Positions 8,552-17,067 of a DNA stretch of 64,000 nt are shown piece by piece (within the stretch, counting starts at the first letter, position 1; each line of letters begins with the position of its first letter). Origin of the DNA: a virus. Made by a program: the position numbers and the translations under genes. Location: IMG/VR virus record IMGVR_UViG_3300027708_000029, positions 62,001 through 126,000 of that record, one strand, 5' to 3'. The notes under the pieces were generated by a model that saw only the letters and a program-made list of their open reading frames with translations, did not search any database and had not been told where the DNA came from.

Positions 8552-9106
8552 TCAGCCAGTCTTAGCCTTGTAATCATTATTCATAACTGGTACTACGCCA
8601 CCAAGCTTGTAAGTAAGCTGACCAGGAGCAGAACGAGTTGGATTTGCAGTATTATCTGTAGCTAATGTGTCAACAGCTACAACAGGATAACCACTGTCGA
8701 ATGTTCCTGTATAACGATTGTACTTGTTAGCTCTAATAGCTGTTGTAAATCTACGAGTTCTGAGGGTCTCAAGCTTGTGAATACTACGAGTGAGACTTGG
8801 AACATTAGCACCACTTAACAATGAAGTATTAGCAACACCAGCTAATTCTGATGTGGTTCTTATAGCAACACCATTCTTATCATTATAAGCAAAAGTGCCA
8901 CTACTTAGAGCCTTGTCGGCAAAACCATTATCAAGAACTGTTGAAGCAAATACTGTTGTGTTGTATCTACTAACACCTACGTTTGTGAGCTTACCAGAAG
9001 CAACTGAGCCACCACGGGCTACTGTGCCTCTGTTATTAACTGAGCCACTAGACTTTACGTTTGGAGGTACTGTATAATCAGAACCAGATGTTTTTGCTAT
9101 AGCCAT
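8552..9106 (-). CDS. Possible virion structural protein
   Basis: A 184-residue protein rich in Gly, Ser, Thr, Asn and Val with few acidic residues (SSGSVNNRGTVARGGSV), no membrane segment, and clearly higher GC than its neighbours. It stands alone between a promoter-like sequence and a terminator, as expected for an abundantly expressed late protein. GGGAG precedes the start. A virion role is inferred from composition and context only. Confidence 0.55.
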   Translation of the reverse strand: MAIAKTSGSDYTVPPNVKSSGSVNNRGTVARGGSVASGKLTNVGVSRYNTTVFASTVLDNGFADKALSSGTFAYNDKNGVAIRTTSELAGVANTSLLSGANVPSLTRSIHKLETLRTRRFTTAIRANKYNRYTGTFDSGYPVVAVDTLATDNTANPTRSAPGQLTYKLGGVVPVMNNDYKAKTG

Positions 9107-9136
9107 TTTATTCTCCCATGGTTGACGGAAATGCTA

Positions 9137-9150
9137 ATTATACTATACCC
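9137..9150 (-). promoter_or_regulatory. Possible promoter (GGGTATAGTATAAT)
   Basis: The minus strand carries GGGTATAGTATAAT about 30 bases before the start at 9106. It is a looser version of the RGTGTATA element seen before other genes of this block, or a plain -10 TATAAT with no -35 box. Confidence 0.3.
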
Positions 9151-9156
9151 TAAACC

Positions 9157-9813
9157 CTAAGAACTTTGGTTATTTTTGGATAATAATTCTAATCCATTAA
9201 TAGAATTGACCTTAATACCATATAATTTAGTTCGATTGATATTATTAATTTGGCTAATATTCCAAACATTACCATTACAAATAATATTAATGGGTACTTT
9301 TTTATTGATTAGAGCTGCTGCTAAGATATTATCATTGATATCATCAAGAAGATATCCAGAAGATGGATATATAGTATTGATACCAAAATCCATTAAAATT
9401 TGAGAAACTTTATATAGAAGCTCATAAGAGAAAACTCTATATTCTAAAGTATATCTTAATTCAACAGATGATTTATTACAAAGTTCTAAATTAGTTTTGA
9501 TATCTTCCCTAAACTTGTCATATTTTCTGTTACAGAAATGAGAGGGTTGGGCGACTATATTGACTATGTGAGTTCCAGCTTTAATAGCTGCTTCTATTGC
9601 AATTCCTCTACTTTTTGTATCTAAAATACCAAGAGGATAATCGATAGGAGTAGAAATTAAAGTATCTGTTTGAGCAATAATATTCTTTGCTATCTTGATA
9701 TGATTGAGAAATACTGAAATTGTAGATGGACTATAGTGAATAGCTGATTGAAGACTTTTTTTTAATTCTTCATCAGATAAAGAAATATCATAATTAGAAT
9801 ATTCTATGATCAT
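9157..9813 (-). CDS. DeoC-like TIM-barrel protein without the Schiff-base Lys
   Basis: The 218-residue protein resembles deoxyribose-phosphate aldolase. DYPLGILDTKSRGIAIEAAI corresponds to the FPLG...A..AI region of DeoC, and NTIYPSSGY to the FIKTSTG motif. In that motif the catalytic lysine is replaced by Tyr, so classical aldolase chemistry is unlikely. It overlaps the ClpP-like gene by 4 bases (ATGA). It may bind a sugar phosphate or have diverged entirely; the homology is moderate. Confidence 0.55.
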   Translation of the reverse strand: MIIEYSNYDISLSDEELKKSLQSAIHYSPSTISVFLNHIKIAKNIIAQTDTLISTPIDYPLGILDTKSRGIAIEAAIKAGTHIVNIVAQPSHFCNRKYDKFREDIKTNLELCNKSSVELRYTLEYRVFSYELLYKVSQILMDFGINTIYPSSGYLLDDINDNILAAALINKKVPINIICNGNVWNISQINNINRTKLYGIKVNSINGLELLSKNNQSS

Positions 9814-10490
9814 TTTTTTGCTTTATATGTTTTAAGTAGTTCAATACTAGGGTATTTCTTACTACCTAATACACCGTCAGCAAACCCATATTCTACAGCT
9901 TCATTTGATGTTAAAATCCAATCACACTTATTTGCTAATTGTGAAGTGATGTGTTTTCTGGCCATCATTTTCTTCCAATTTTTTTGTTTAGCTAGTTCAC
10001 TTTCCATACATCTATCGGTAAAAATTTCAATCATCTTATCACACTCTTGTTCATTCCATTTAATAGAACTAGCAGCAGCCTTGGAGTGTTCGCTATCCAT
10101 ACTGAATGATCCATAGTGAATAAGCATGGTAGCATTAGGAGTCAGAATCCTTAGTGGTGCAGCTTGAAAAATTACGCTGCTTGATGATTCTACTTTAGCA
10201 TAAGCCAGAATAATAATTCTTGATTTTGAAAATCGTATGGTATCATAAATACCTAAACAATCTTGCCACTCTCCACCCGGCAAGTGCATGTGAACCAAAA
10301 TAGGCTCACTAGATAGAGTGTTTAGATATCTAATATTTTTTTCAAATATGACCGCTGACCTATAATCAACCCCTCCCTCATCTGCACCATCTATGTGGGA
10401 ATGCAAGTATACTTCTCTATTTTTGATGTCTATATTAAAATTATGAATTTCATTAAGTTCACTATCATTATTTGGTGAATTGACTACCAT
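9810..10490 (-). CDS. ClpP-like serine protease
   Basis: The 226-residue protein carries the ClpP pattern: PGGEWQDCLGIYDTI (substrate-binding GG and IYDTM region), a serine cluster at 102-105 (VESSSSVIF) at the nucleophile position, His125 (MLIHYGSF) and Asp190 (CDWILTSNEAVEYGFAD). Length fits the family (about 195-230). Host ClpP works with ATPases, but phage ClpP-fold proteases often act as prohead proteases. No Clp ATPase or capsid gene is seen in this window, so which role applies is open. Confidence 0.75.
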   Translation of the reverse strand: MVVNSPNNDSELNEIHNFNIDIKNREVYLHSHIDGADEGGVDYRSAVIFEKNIRYLNTLSSEPILVHMHLPGGEWQDCLGIYDTIRFSKSRIIILAYAKVESSSSVIFQAAPLRILTPNATMLIHYGSFSMDSEHSKAAASSIKWNEQECDKMIEIFTDRCMESELAKQKNWKKMMARKHITSQLANKCDWILTSNEAVEYGFADGVLGSKKYPSIELLKTYKAKK

Positions 10491-10491
10491 A

Positions 10492-10920
10492 TTAATTACC
10501 TAGGTATTCATATATCTGATCATTAATTTCTTTCATTACTCTAGCATCATCAAAAACTTTTCCTATAGATATTCTAAATCGATATCTAGTAAAAATATCA
10601 AGAGTTTCTACTCCATCTATTTGATCTATAATATTTACTATCTGATTATTAATATTAAAGTTTGTATGACCAACCCAAAAATTAAAGATTTTACCAGATG
10701 CAGTATTTTCTGTATAAGGAATTAATCCCATTGGAGTAGCAATTGCTCTTAATGGTTGTTTGACATTTTGCATTTCATCAACATATTCACCATCAAGATC
10801 TTCTTCCTTATCATAATGGTCATCGTCCAACTTGTCATGCTCTATAGCATCATCCTCACCAAATGGATCGAACCATTTTTGCCATACTATTAAATTAGCT
10901 GTCCCATAAATATTTCTCAT
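10492..10920 (-). CDS. Hypothetical protein with acidic insert
   Basis: A 142-residue protein whose residues 22-50 are very acidic (EHDKLDDDHYDKEEDLDGE). The C-terminal half (VGHTNFNINNQIVNIIDQI) looks like an alpha/beta domain. No family recognised. It lies in a close run between the ClpP-like gene and the sigma factor gene. Confidence 0.55.
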   Translation of the reverse strand: MRNIYGTANLIVWQKWFDPFGEDDAIEHDKLDDDHYDKEEDLDGEYVDEMQNVKQPLRAIATPMGLIPYTENTASGKIFNFWVGHTNFNINNQIVNIIDQIDGVETLDIFTRYRFRISIGKVFDDARVMKEINDQIYEYLGN

Positions 10921-10936
10921 TAATTATATCCATTCC

Positions 10937-11353
10937 TTACTTAGTATAGTTTTTAAATACACTAGAAGGCTTAATTACTGGGTCATAAGAGCTATTAAAT
11001 AGGCCCTTTTTCTTTAGCTCTATCCATGCCCCTAACACTTTTTCCACAAAAAATGAGTCTGAAACATTATTTTGATCAGCAATAGATGTTAGACTACTAA
11101 CAATATCTTCTCTAAGAGAACCATTTTCTAAAATAAACATTAAAGCTCCATATTGATTAGCTATATTAGTAATCATTATTTCATCAAGTTTATCTAAATC
11201 TGGCCAATAACAAACAATATTAACGGTATTATCAAAATTTAATTCAAAGTTGACACTGCATAAAAAATCTTTTTTTTCTCCTTTGGTTTGAGGTATAACT
11301 ATAATAGGTTTTGGATAAATTCTTTCTAATAAATTTTTCCACCACTTAAACAT
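10937..11353 (-). CDS. Hypothetical protein
   Basis: A 138-residue protein with a beta-rich first half (VNFELNFDNTVNIVCYWPDL) and a helical second half. No membrane segment or known motif is seen. It overlaps the upstream gene by 8 bases and is probably co-translated with it. Confidence 0.55.
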   Translation of the reverse strand: MFKWWKNLLERIYPKPIIVIPQTKGEKKDFLCSVNFELNFDNTVNIVCYWPDLDKLDEIMITNIANQYGALMFILENGSLREDIVSSLTSIADQNNVSDSFFVEKVLGAWIELKKKGLFNSSYDPVIKPSSVFKNYTK

Positions 11354-11693
11354 ATAGTAAACACTTTCTTGAAATAGGATCTATCAGAGCTAAATTTAAG
11401 TTTACATAATAACCAGATTTAAGTTCTGTCTCAGGAGGAATTGAGCAAGCAAAGAAAATATTTATGTGGTTGTCTTTCTTTAGTACATCGACCAACATAA
11501 CTTTAACTTTATCATATTCCATAGACACATACTTTTCAAAAACTTTAGCCGCCACAGAACGAATAGATTCATCTTCTTGTTCTAATTCTAATACCAGAGG
11601 TACATAAATTTCTGGATTAGAAGAAACAACGCATCTCTCGTTCTTGTTTAAATCAAAAGATGAGATAAATATACTTGTTGTTACTTTAAACAT
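11346..11693 (-). CDS. Hypothetical protein
   Basis: A 115-residue alpha/beta protein without recognised motifs (ends YYVNLNLALIDPISRKCLLYV). It overlaps the sigma factor gene upstream by 8 bases and the next gene by 8 bases, so all three are probably coordinately translated. Confidence 0.55.
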   Translation of the reverse strand: MFKVTTSIFISSFDLNKNERCVVSSNPEIYVPLVLELEQEDESIRSVAAKVFEKYVSMEYDKVKVMLVDVLKKDNHINIFFACSIPPETELKSGYYVNLNLALIDPISRKCLLYV

Positions 11694-12267
11694 AGGCTCT
11701 AATCCTTGCTAGACCTTTCTGAATATTTTGTCGTACTGCTTCTCTAGTTACTCCAAATTCTTTACCTATTTCAGATAAAGTTTTCTGTTCAAAATAATAC
11801 TGTTTGATTTGATCTTTTTGTTTATCAGATATGATTCCAGAAGAGAGGATATTTTCAATATTCTTTTTCAGGGATTCTTCATATTCATTATTTTCAACAA
11901 CTATGTAGGGATCATATTCCTCTTTGTCTGGGATATTATCAGCAAAAGAAACATCATTTTCATTAATGTTATTTAGTGAATAATGAGTATTCTGCTTACG
12001 ATACTTATTTGACAAATATGTTTTAATAGCCCAAATTCCACATTGATTCCTGTAGGAATATTTAGTCTTTGATTTACCATTAAAACCAGAACGATCCTTG
12101 TCCCATCTCCAATCTCCTATCATAATAGCAGAAGCAATATCTGCAATAGCATCTTCATTCGATAATAGCTCTTGTCTCAGAGCAGAATAGAAGGTTGGGG
12201 CAAACTTAGATATAATCTTTTTAGCTAGAGTAATATATGTAGACAGACTATCAAACTCTTTTTCCAT
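11686..12267 (-). CDS. Phage RNA polymerase sigma-70-type factor
   Basis: The 193-residue protein has a region-2-like segment (about residues 38-88, with DWRWDKDRSGF and YSYRNQCGIWAIKTYLS recalling the FDPxRGxxFSTYA..WIRQ core) and a clear region-4 helix-turn-helix (about residues 155-190, LSEIGKEFGVTREAVRQN). An acidic linker joins them. It probably redirects host RNA polymerase to late phage promoters; the RGTGTATA motif is a candidate target. The length suits group 3/4 or phage late sigma factors. Confidence 0.8.
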   Translation of the reverse strand: MEKEFDSLSTYITLAKKIISKFAPTFYSALRQELLSNEDAIADIASAIMIGDWRWDKDRSGFNGKSKTKYSYRNQCGIWAIKTYLSNKYRKQNTHYSLNNINENDVSFADNIPDKEEYDPYIVVENNEYEESLKKNIENILSSGIISDKQKDQIKQYYFEQKTLSEIGKEFGVTREAVRQNIQKGLARIRAYV

Positions 12268-12312
12268 TATTTATTTCCTTTAAGTTAGATTCCTAATGTC
12301 CGAACTATTTAC

Positions 12313-12786
12313 TTAGTTCTTCTTCTTATTTTCTTCGTCAGTTAACTTTTTCCAAGTTTTTGGATCTGGTCTATCCTTGTTACCACGTTTGGCTGGCTTA
12401 TAATTTTTGCCTTCTCGCTCTTTTTTCTTGCGAATATTTTCCCAAAGTCCGGGTAAATTTTTGGATGCTCCCTCAGAAGAGTTATCGTCAGTCTCATCAG
12501 CAAGGATGACGAAATCTCGGATCGTACTCATATTGTTCTCAGTTATAGCGATCATACCCTGCAACCAGGGCTCTGTCAAATTTTCTTTTACACGATCATG
12601 GTCGATATGGTCCAGAATACTTGACACATTATGGAAAATATTCTTAAGAGATGCTATTGACATCTCTAAAAATTCAGCTTGATAATCCTCCAATTCAACC
12701 ATACTATCATCTTCTGTATTTTCTATCATTTGACTATCTATAATAGTAGAGCCTATCTTGTTAAGGATATCATGAATTCTTTCCAT
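12313..12786 (-). CDS. Hypothetical helical protein with basic tail
   Basis: A 157-residue protein with an acidic helical N-terminal two thirds and a strongly basic C-terminus (about residues 115-157, KKKEREGKNYKPAKRGNKDR). No motif is recognised. A nucleic-acid or scaffold-like role is possible from the charge pattern only. Confidence 0.5.
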   Translation of the reverse strand: MERIHDILNKIGSTIIDSQMIENTEDDSMVELEDYQAEFLEMSIASLKNIFHNVSSILDHIDHDRVKENLTEPWLQGMIAITENNMSTIRDFVILADETDDNSSEGASKNLPGLWENIRKKKEREGKNYKPAKRGNKDRPDPKTWKKLTDEENKKKN

Positions 12787-12816
12787 TTTAACTCCCCTTT
12801 AAAATTTGAATAATAA

Positions 12817-13392
12817 TTAAACTTGTAGTGTTAAGAAATTATCAATGCCCATCTGTTCAATTAGCTTTAGAAATCCTTCATAAAGCTCAATTCCATCTTC
12901 ACTACCTTGTAATAGCTCAATAAACATATTGGCTGTAATTTCATCACCAACTGCTCTGGCAGCAACTATTGTTGATCTTTCTGCTGCCGATGCTTCTCTT
13001 ACAGAAGCAAGATTGTATTCTATCATTGCAACCATATCATGACGTTTCCAAACTGGGGGATTTAGTATTAATGGTTGATAATCAGCATCAAAAAATTCTA
13101 GTCTTTTAATATTAATCGCAGCATGTGTTTGTTCTTGAATTGCATCTTCTTTAATAATTGCTGCTAATTTCTTATAACCCCACCTTTGAAGATGTTCTGC
13201 TTGGGCTGTTAAAACAGTGGTTTGTTGCCAGTGAATATTAAGAGATTTTTTAATCAGTTCAATAACAGTATTTGATGAGTATCCCTCGACCTGTTGTGCT
13301 TCAATATGTTGCTCTTCAATGTTTTGAGCTTCAGCTATTTCTTTTGTTGAATCATCTTGATCTTTTAGTAGTTCATTAATCGGTTTAATCAT
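12817..13392 (-). CDS. Bacterioferritin-like four-helix protein with altered di-iron site
   Basis: The 191-residue protein aligns by eye with bacterioferritin from about residue 40 to the end: ERIHW..QAEHLQRWGYKKL, EDAIQEQTHAA (Bfr YHESIDEMKHAD), LEFFDADYQPL (Bfr ILFLEGLPNLQ), and the ending QMGIDNFLTLQV (Bfr KMGLQNYLQAQI). Of the ferroxidase ligands, Glu and His of the ExxH motif are kept, while the first Glu is His and the second ExxH is Ser/Gly. The haem Met is Gln. It may be a cage-like or structural relative with lost or altered iron chemistry. The quoted first block is abbreviated, and the alignment was made without software. Confidence 0.6.
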   Translation of the reverse strand: MIKPINELLKDQDDSTKEIAEAQNIEEQHIEAQQVEGYSSNTVIELIKKSLNIHWQQTTVLTAQAEHLQRWGYKKLAAIIKEDAIQEQTHAAINIKRLEFFDADYQPLILNPPVWKRHDMVAMIEYNLASVREASAAERSTIVAARAVGDEITANMFIELLQGSEDGIELYEGFLKLIEQMGIDNFLTLQV

Positions 13393-13423
13393 GATTATTA
13401 ATCCATTTTTTGTAGTTTATATA

Positions 13424-13981
13424 TCACCAACTCTTACAGGCCCAATATCTAGCTTTCCATTTTGGTCCGGGACTATCACATCTCATTCTAGCTCTAAAGC
13501 TTTTTCTTCTTGCAGGAATATCTTTTTTTATTTTCATATTTGGATCACCAAAATTTACTTTAACAACATTACCTTTTTCATTCTTAACATAAACGCTGGA
13601 TTTTTTAGGACCATCTGGTGTTCTGAATGGTTTGTTTAAAGTTATTTTTCTTCCTTGATATTCTGATGCTATTATATGAGAAATATCATATTCTTCAGTT
13701 TCATCTTCAACATCCATATAGTCTTCTTCTTTAGGGATAACTAAATTTGATATTGTCAATTCTTCAGAATTACCACACTCATCACAATCAAAATCATATG
13801 TAAAACCCAAAATAGCTAAAACATTATCTAATAGACTATTTTTTGATTTTTTAGTTTGACCCAAACAAATAGCTATTCTTTGTTGATTTTCTGGGTAATC
13901 TTTTTTCATTATATCGTCGCTCATGCAACGACTAAGAAATTTTTTACTATCTTCATTTTGATTTGGTGTTGGTATTGGCAT
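13424..13981 (-). CDS. Phage protein with head-associated-type N-terminal and C-terminal motifs
   Basis: A 185-residue protein. Its first 40 residues (FLSRCMSDDIMKKDYPENQQ then RIAIC) match a short motif common in tailed-phage proteins next to prohead protease or portal genes. The C-terminal 50 residues (VNFGDPNMKIKKDIPARRKS, then CDSPGPKWKARYWACKSW) match another recurrent phage domain rich in basic and Cys residues. A candidate late promoter lies upstream. The function is unknown; association with the head is inferred from family distribution as remembered. Confidence 0.6.
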   Translation of the reverse strand: MPIPTPNQNEDSKKFLSRCMSDDIMKKDYPENQQRIAICLGQTKKSKNSLLDNVLAILGFTYDFDCDECGNSEELTISNLVIPKEEDYMDVEDETEEYDISHIIASEYQGRKITLNKPFRTPDGPKKSSVYVKNEKGNVVKVNFGDPNMKIKKDIPARRKSFRARMRCDSPGPKWKARYWACKSW

Positions 13982-13993
13982 AAAGTTATCTCC

Positions 13994-15058
13994 TTATTTT
14001 TCTATACACCTAACCAATTGCTTGGCCGAATTTTCCCATGTAAACTTTTGAGCAGTGTCTAATCCTTCTGGATTTGAACTAATTTTATTAGTATATACAT
14101 ATTTCATATAGTCAATAATTTGATCTTTTTCTTTCTCTCCAATTTTAGCCCAATTACCGTCTCCGTGAAACCATTTACCATCTTCTGCTAATTCTTTTTC
14201 TGTAATATCTACCAAATAAGAATTTTTACTATTGCAATATTCTGTATGAGCAGAATAGTTTGTAGCAATAACTGGCTTATTCATGGCCATAGTTTCTAAT
14301 AATTCTAAATTCCAGCCTTCTGCTCTAGATAAATAAAGACCACAATCAGCATAAGCCATCGCTTCTGCTACATTACTTTGTGTTTGTAGTCTTGGAAAAA
14401 CTTTGATTTTGTTTTTTAGCTTAGATCTATTTACTAAAGATAGCCATTCATGTTCTTGTTGTTCATTTAAAAATGGATTATGTGTTATCATCCATAGCTC
14501 AACATTGTCATCATTAGAAAATACTTTATTAAAACATTCTATCACAATATCATGAGACTTACGGATTTCCCATTTTCCAACTGTGATAAAAATAAAATTC
14601 TCTGGTCTGCTTTTCATTTCTCTTGGGTAGAAAATTGAACTATCTACACCAAGATGTACTATCTCAATATCTTTTTTGATATTATTATCTAATAAAACTT
14701 GTTTAGCCCATTGACTACTAGCTATTAGTTTATCTGGAAAATTTAAATGATATTTTTCTAAACTATTGAATGTGTCTATTTCAAAAAAGGGATATGCTAA
14801 ATATTGTCCTCTTCCAGGTTTAGTTAGCAAATCAAATTGATGCCATATTTTTAAACAAGTGGCGTCATAGTCCATACCTATATTGAGATCCATAGCATGA
14901 TTAATCAATGCCGAATCTAGTGGTGACTCTACTTTAGGATTACCTATTGGAGTCAAGGAAACTTTATGTTTTTTATCTTTAGTCAACTCTTTCAATAAAT
15001 TGAAAGCAACATTACCATAGCCTGTTACTCCTATTGGAGCGTGTAAATTAATATTCAT
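13994..15058 (-). CDS. Glycosyltransferase, GT4-like (GT-B fold)
   Basis: The 354-residue protein has the C-terminal GT-B features: FITVGKWEIRKSHDIVIECF, then LYLSRAEGWNLELLETMAMN, the E(x7)E nucleotide-sugar pattern of retaining GT4 enzymes. The N-terminal part begins with a sugar-acceptor-type Rossmann strand (GVTGYGNVAFNLL). It probably transfers a sugar from a nucleotide sugar to DNA, a virion protein or a host glycan; the acceptor cannot be told. It overlaps the GMP reductase gene by 4 bases. Confidence 0.8.
   Translation of the reverse strand: MNINLHAPIGVTGYGNVAFNLLKELTKDKKHKVSLTPIGNPKVESPLDSALINHAMDLNIGMDYDATCLKIWHQFDLLTKPGRGQYLAYPFFEIDTFNSLEKYHLNFPDKLIASSQWAKQVLLDNNIKKDIEIVHLGVDSSIFYPREMKSRPENFIFITVGKWEIRKSHDIVIECFNKVFSNDDNVELWMITHNPFLNEQQEHEWLSLVNRSKLKNKIKVFPRLQTQSNVAEAMAYADCGLYLSRAEGWNLELLETMAMNKPVIATNYSAHTEYCNSKNSYLVDITEKELAEDGKWFHGDGNWAKIGEKEKDQIIDYMKYVYTNKISSNPEGLDTAQKFTWENSAKQLVRCIEK
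14001..14010 (-). promoter_or_regulatory. Candidate late promoter (GGTGTATAGA)
   Basis: Within the last codons of the glycosyltransferase gene the minus strand reads GGTGTATAGAAAAATAAGG, about 20 bases ahead of the start at 13981. It matches the recurring late-type element. Confidence 0.4.
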
Positions 15059-16179
15059 TCAAAAATCCTATTATGAGTATTGTTAACTTGAATAAAAGTA
15101 GTTTTTTTACCAAAGTCTTTAATCTTAGATGCCCCTATATAAGTACAAGCACTTCTTATTCCTCCAAGAATATCTTGTAAAATAATTTCTGCTTTATCTT
15201 TATATGGAATAGTAACACACTTTCCTTCGCTAGTTCTGTAGTTTGCTACTCCATTATGATATTTATCCATAGCGTTTTTGGAACTCATGCCATAAAATTT
15301 AAGTTTAGTTTTCTTTTTTTCTGTTTCATAGCCGGGATTAAATGGTTGCCAAAATTCGGATGTTAAGCCAGCTCTTTTGCATAGGAATTCGTATTCCCAT
15401 TCTCCTTCACATTCATCAGAACCAGCAAACATACTACCCAACATTACAAAATCAGCATTAGCACCAAATGCTTTGCAAACATCTCCGACTATTTTGCATC
15501 CACCATCAGAACAAATATGACCACCTAATCCATGAGCAGCATCAGTACATTCCATGACTGCTGCCAATTGAGGATAGCCTATTCCTGTTTTAAGTCTTGT
15601 GGTGCAAACAGATCCTGATCCTATTCCTACTTTAACAATATCTACTTTACCATGAAGAATTAGTTCTTCAACCATCTCTGGAGTTACAACATTTCCGGCC
15701 ATAATTATGACATCTGGATATAGTCCACGAATATGACTAGTTGTTTTTACAAATTTTTCGCTATAACCATTTGCAACATCAATACAAATATTAGGAATTT
15801 TTTTTCCAATAGAAAATAATGAGTTAAAAACTGTTACTAGTTTTTCAATATCTTTTACAGATGTTCCTGTAGAATAAAAAACAAGGTCTTTATTTATATC
15901 ATTTTCAGCAGAATAAAATTTGACTAGATCTTCTATAGAATAGTGCTTATGTAAGCAAACTATACTTTTAGCTGAACACACTGGATTAGTCATACCAAAT
16001 GTTCCAGTAGTGTCCATATTTGCCACCATAATAGGAATACAAGAAAGTTTCCTTGGAGAGTGAGCAAAATTAAATTCTCTAACTAAACTAACATCAGATC
16101 GACTACTTAATGAAGATCTTTTGGGCTTGATTAAAACATCATCAAAATCTAGTTTTATCTCATTAATTATTTTTTGCAT
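15055..16179 (-). CDS. guaC: GMP reductase
   Basis: The 374-residue protein has the IMPDH/GMP reductase barrel. GIGSGSVCTTRLKTGIGYPQ contains the catalytic Cys loop, and the following blocks (MECTDAAHGLGGHICSDGGC, KAFGANADFVMLGSMFAG) are those of GMP reductase rather than IMP dehydrogenase. No CBS domains are present; length is close to GuaC (about 345). The enzyme converts GMP to IMP with NADPH and would shift purine pools during infection. It forms a tight operon with a glycosyltransferase and SET-domain genes. The start overlaps the upstream gene by 17 bases. Confidence 0.85.
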   Translation of the reverse strand: MQKIINEIKLDFDDVLIKPKRSSLSSRSDVSLVREFNFAHSPRKLSCIPIMVANMDTTGTFGMTNPVCSAKSIVCLHKHYSIEDLVKFYSAENDINKDLVFYSTGTSVKDIEKLVTVFNSLFSIGKKIPNICIDVANGYSEKFVKTTSHIRGLYPDVIIMAGNVVTPEMVEELILHGKVDIVKVGIGSGSVCTTRLKTGIGYPQLAAVMECTDAAHGLGGHICSDGGCKIVGDVCKAFGANADFVMLGSMFAGSDECEGEWEYEFLCKRAGLTSEFWQPFNPGYETEKKKTKLKFYGMSSKNAMDKYHNGVANYRTSEGKCVTIPYKDKAEIILQDILGGIRSACTYIGASKIKDFGKKTTFIQVNNTHNRIFE

Positions 16180-16594
16180 TATCCAACTCTATTTTAGGTT
16201 TGTCATTAAAATATTTATTTCCATAATCTACAAATATCTCATCTTCTGCTTGAATATCTTTAATAGATACTACATCGGCTATCAGATTAGGATAATCAAA
16301 TTTCCATTGAGTATTAGCATTGTCTTGATGATTATAAATCATTCCATAGCCTAAAACCATATGAAATATAAATCCATGATTTTTACATTCATTGCATGGA
16401 CAGGTTGGCTGAGTATATAGATACCTATAGAGTTGTGGATCAGAATGGTATTTAGACCTAAAAGATAAAGGGACCATTGGACATCTTTCTATTATCTCTC
16501 CCTCTTTAATATCTCTAGTTGCAAAAACACCACGACCTTCTATAGTTGAAAGTCCAATCTTAATAGGAAAGTTATTTAAAAATTTTATGTTCAT
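16163..16594 (-). CDS. SET-domain protein (copy 1)
   Basis: The 143-residue protein has the SET core: STIEGRGVFATRDIKEGEII, GYGMIYNHQDNANTQW (the NHxxxxN pseudoknot motif) and DEIFVDYGNKYF (the GEExxxxYG motif). A small Cys cluster (CPCNEC) lies in the middle. SET enzymes methylate lysines using S-adenosylmethionine. Size is near the minimal catalytic unit. It is a tandem paralogue of the next gene upstream. The substrate is unknown; a host or virion protein is possible. Confidence 0.8.
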   Translation of the reverse strand: MNIKFLNNFPIKIGLSTIEGRGVFATRDIKEGEIIERCPMVPLSFRSKYHSDPQLYRYLYTQPTCPCNECKNHGFIFHMVLGYGMIYNHQDNANTQWKFDYPNLIADVVSIKDIQAEDEIFVDYGNKYFNDKPKIELDNAKNN

Positions 16595-16595
16595 A

Positions 16596-17060
16596 TTATT
16601 TTGTAATTTTAGTTTTACCTGTTTTTACGTTATCTGAATCAAAATAACAATTACCATACCCTACAAAAATTTCTTCTTTGATCTTAATGTCAGTAATAGC
16701 AATTACATCCGCAAATAGCTGAGAATAATTGAATTTCCAAACAGCATTAGAGATATCTTGATGATTATATAACATCCCATAACCTAAAACCATATGTAAA
16801 ATAACCCCATGTTTTTCACAGTCTTCACAAGAACATGGGGGCTGGGCATACATATAAGCAAAAATTTTAGGATCTGATTGATAATTTGATCTATAGTCCA
16901 TCTGAATCAATGGACATCTTTCAATAATTTCTCCCTTGGTAATTCTGGTAGTAGCAAAAACTCCACGACCATGCACAGATGAATCACCTGCAATAATCTT
17001 ATATGGTGGAAGATAATTTAGTTTTGTAGGATCGTCAGGTCTTATAATGTGTTTTGTCAT
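16596..17060 (-). CDS. SET-domain protein (copy 2)
   Basis: The 154-residue product starts at the ATG at 17060 rather than at a TTG two codons upstream. SET motifs are SSVHGRGVFATTRITKGEII, GYGMLYNHQDISNAVW and EEIFVGYGNCYF, with an internal CSCEDCEKHG cluster. It shares about half of its residues with the neighbouring copy, so the pair arose by tandem duplication. A protein lysine methyltransferase role follows from the family; the target is unknown. Confidence 0.8.
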   Translation of the reverse strand: MTKHIIRPDDPTKLNYLPPYKIIAGDSSVHGRGVFATTRITKGEIIERCPLIQMDYRSNYQSDPKIFAYMYAQPPCSCEDCEKHGVILHMVLGYGMLYNHQDISNAVWKFNYSQLFADVIAITDIKIKEEIFVGYGNCYFDSDNVKTGKTKITK

Positions 17061-17067
17061 AATCAAT

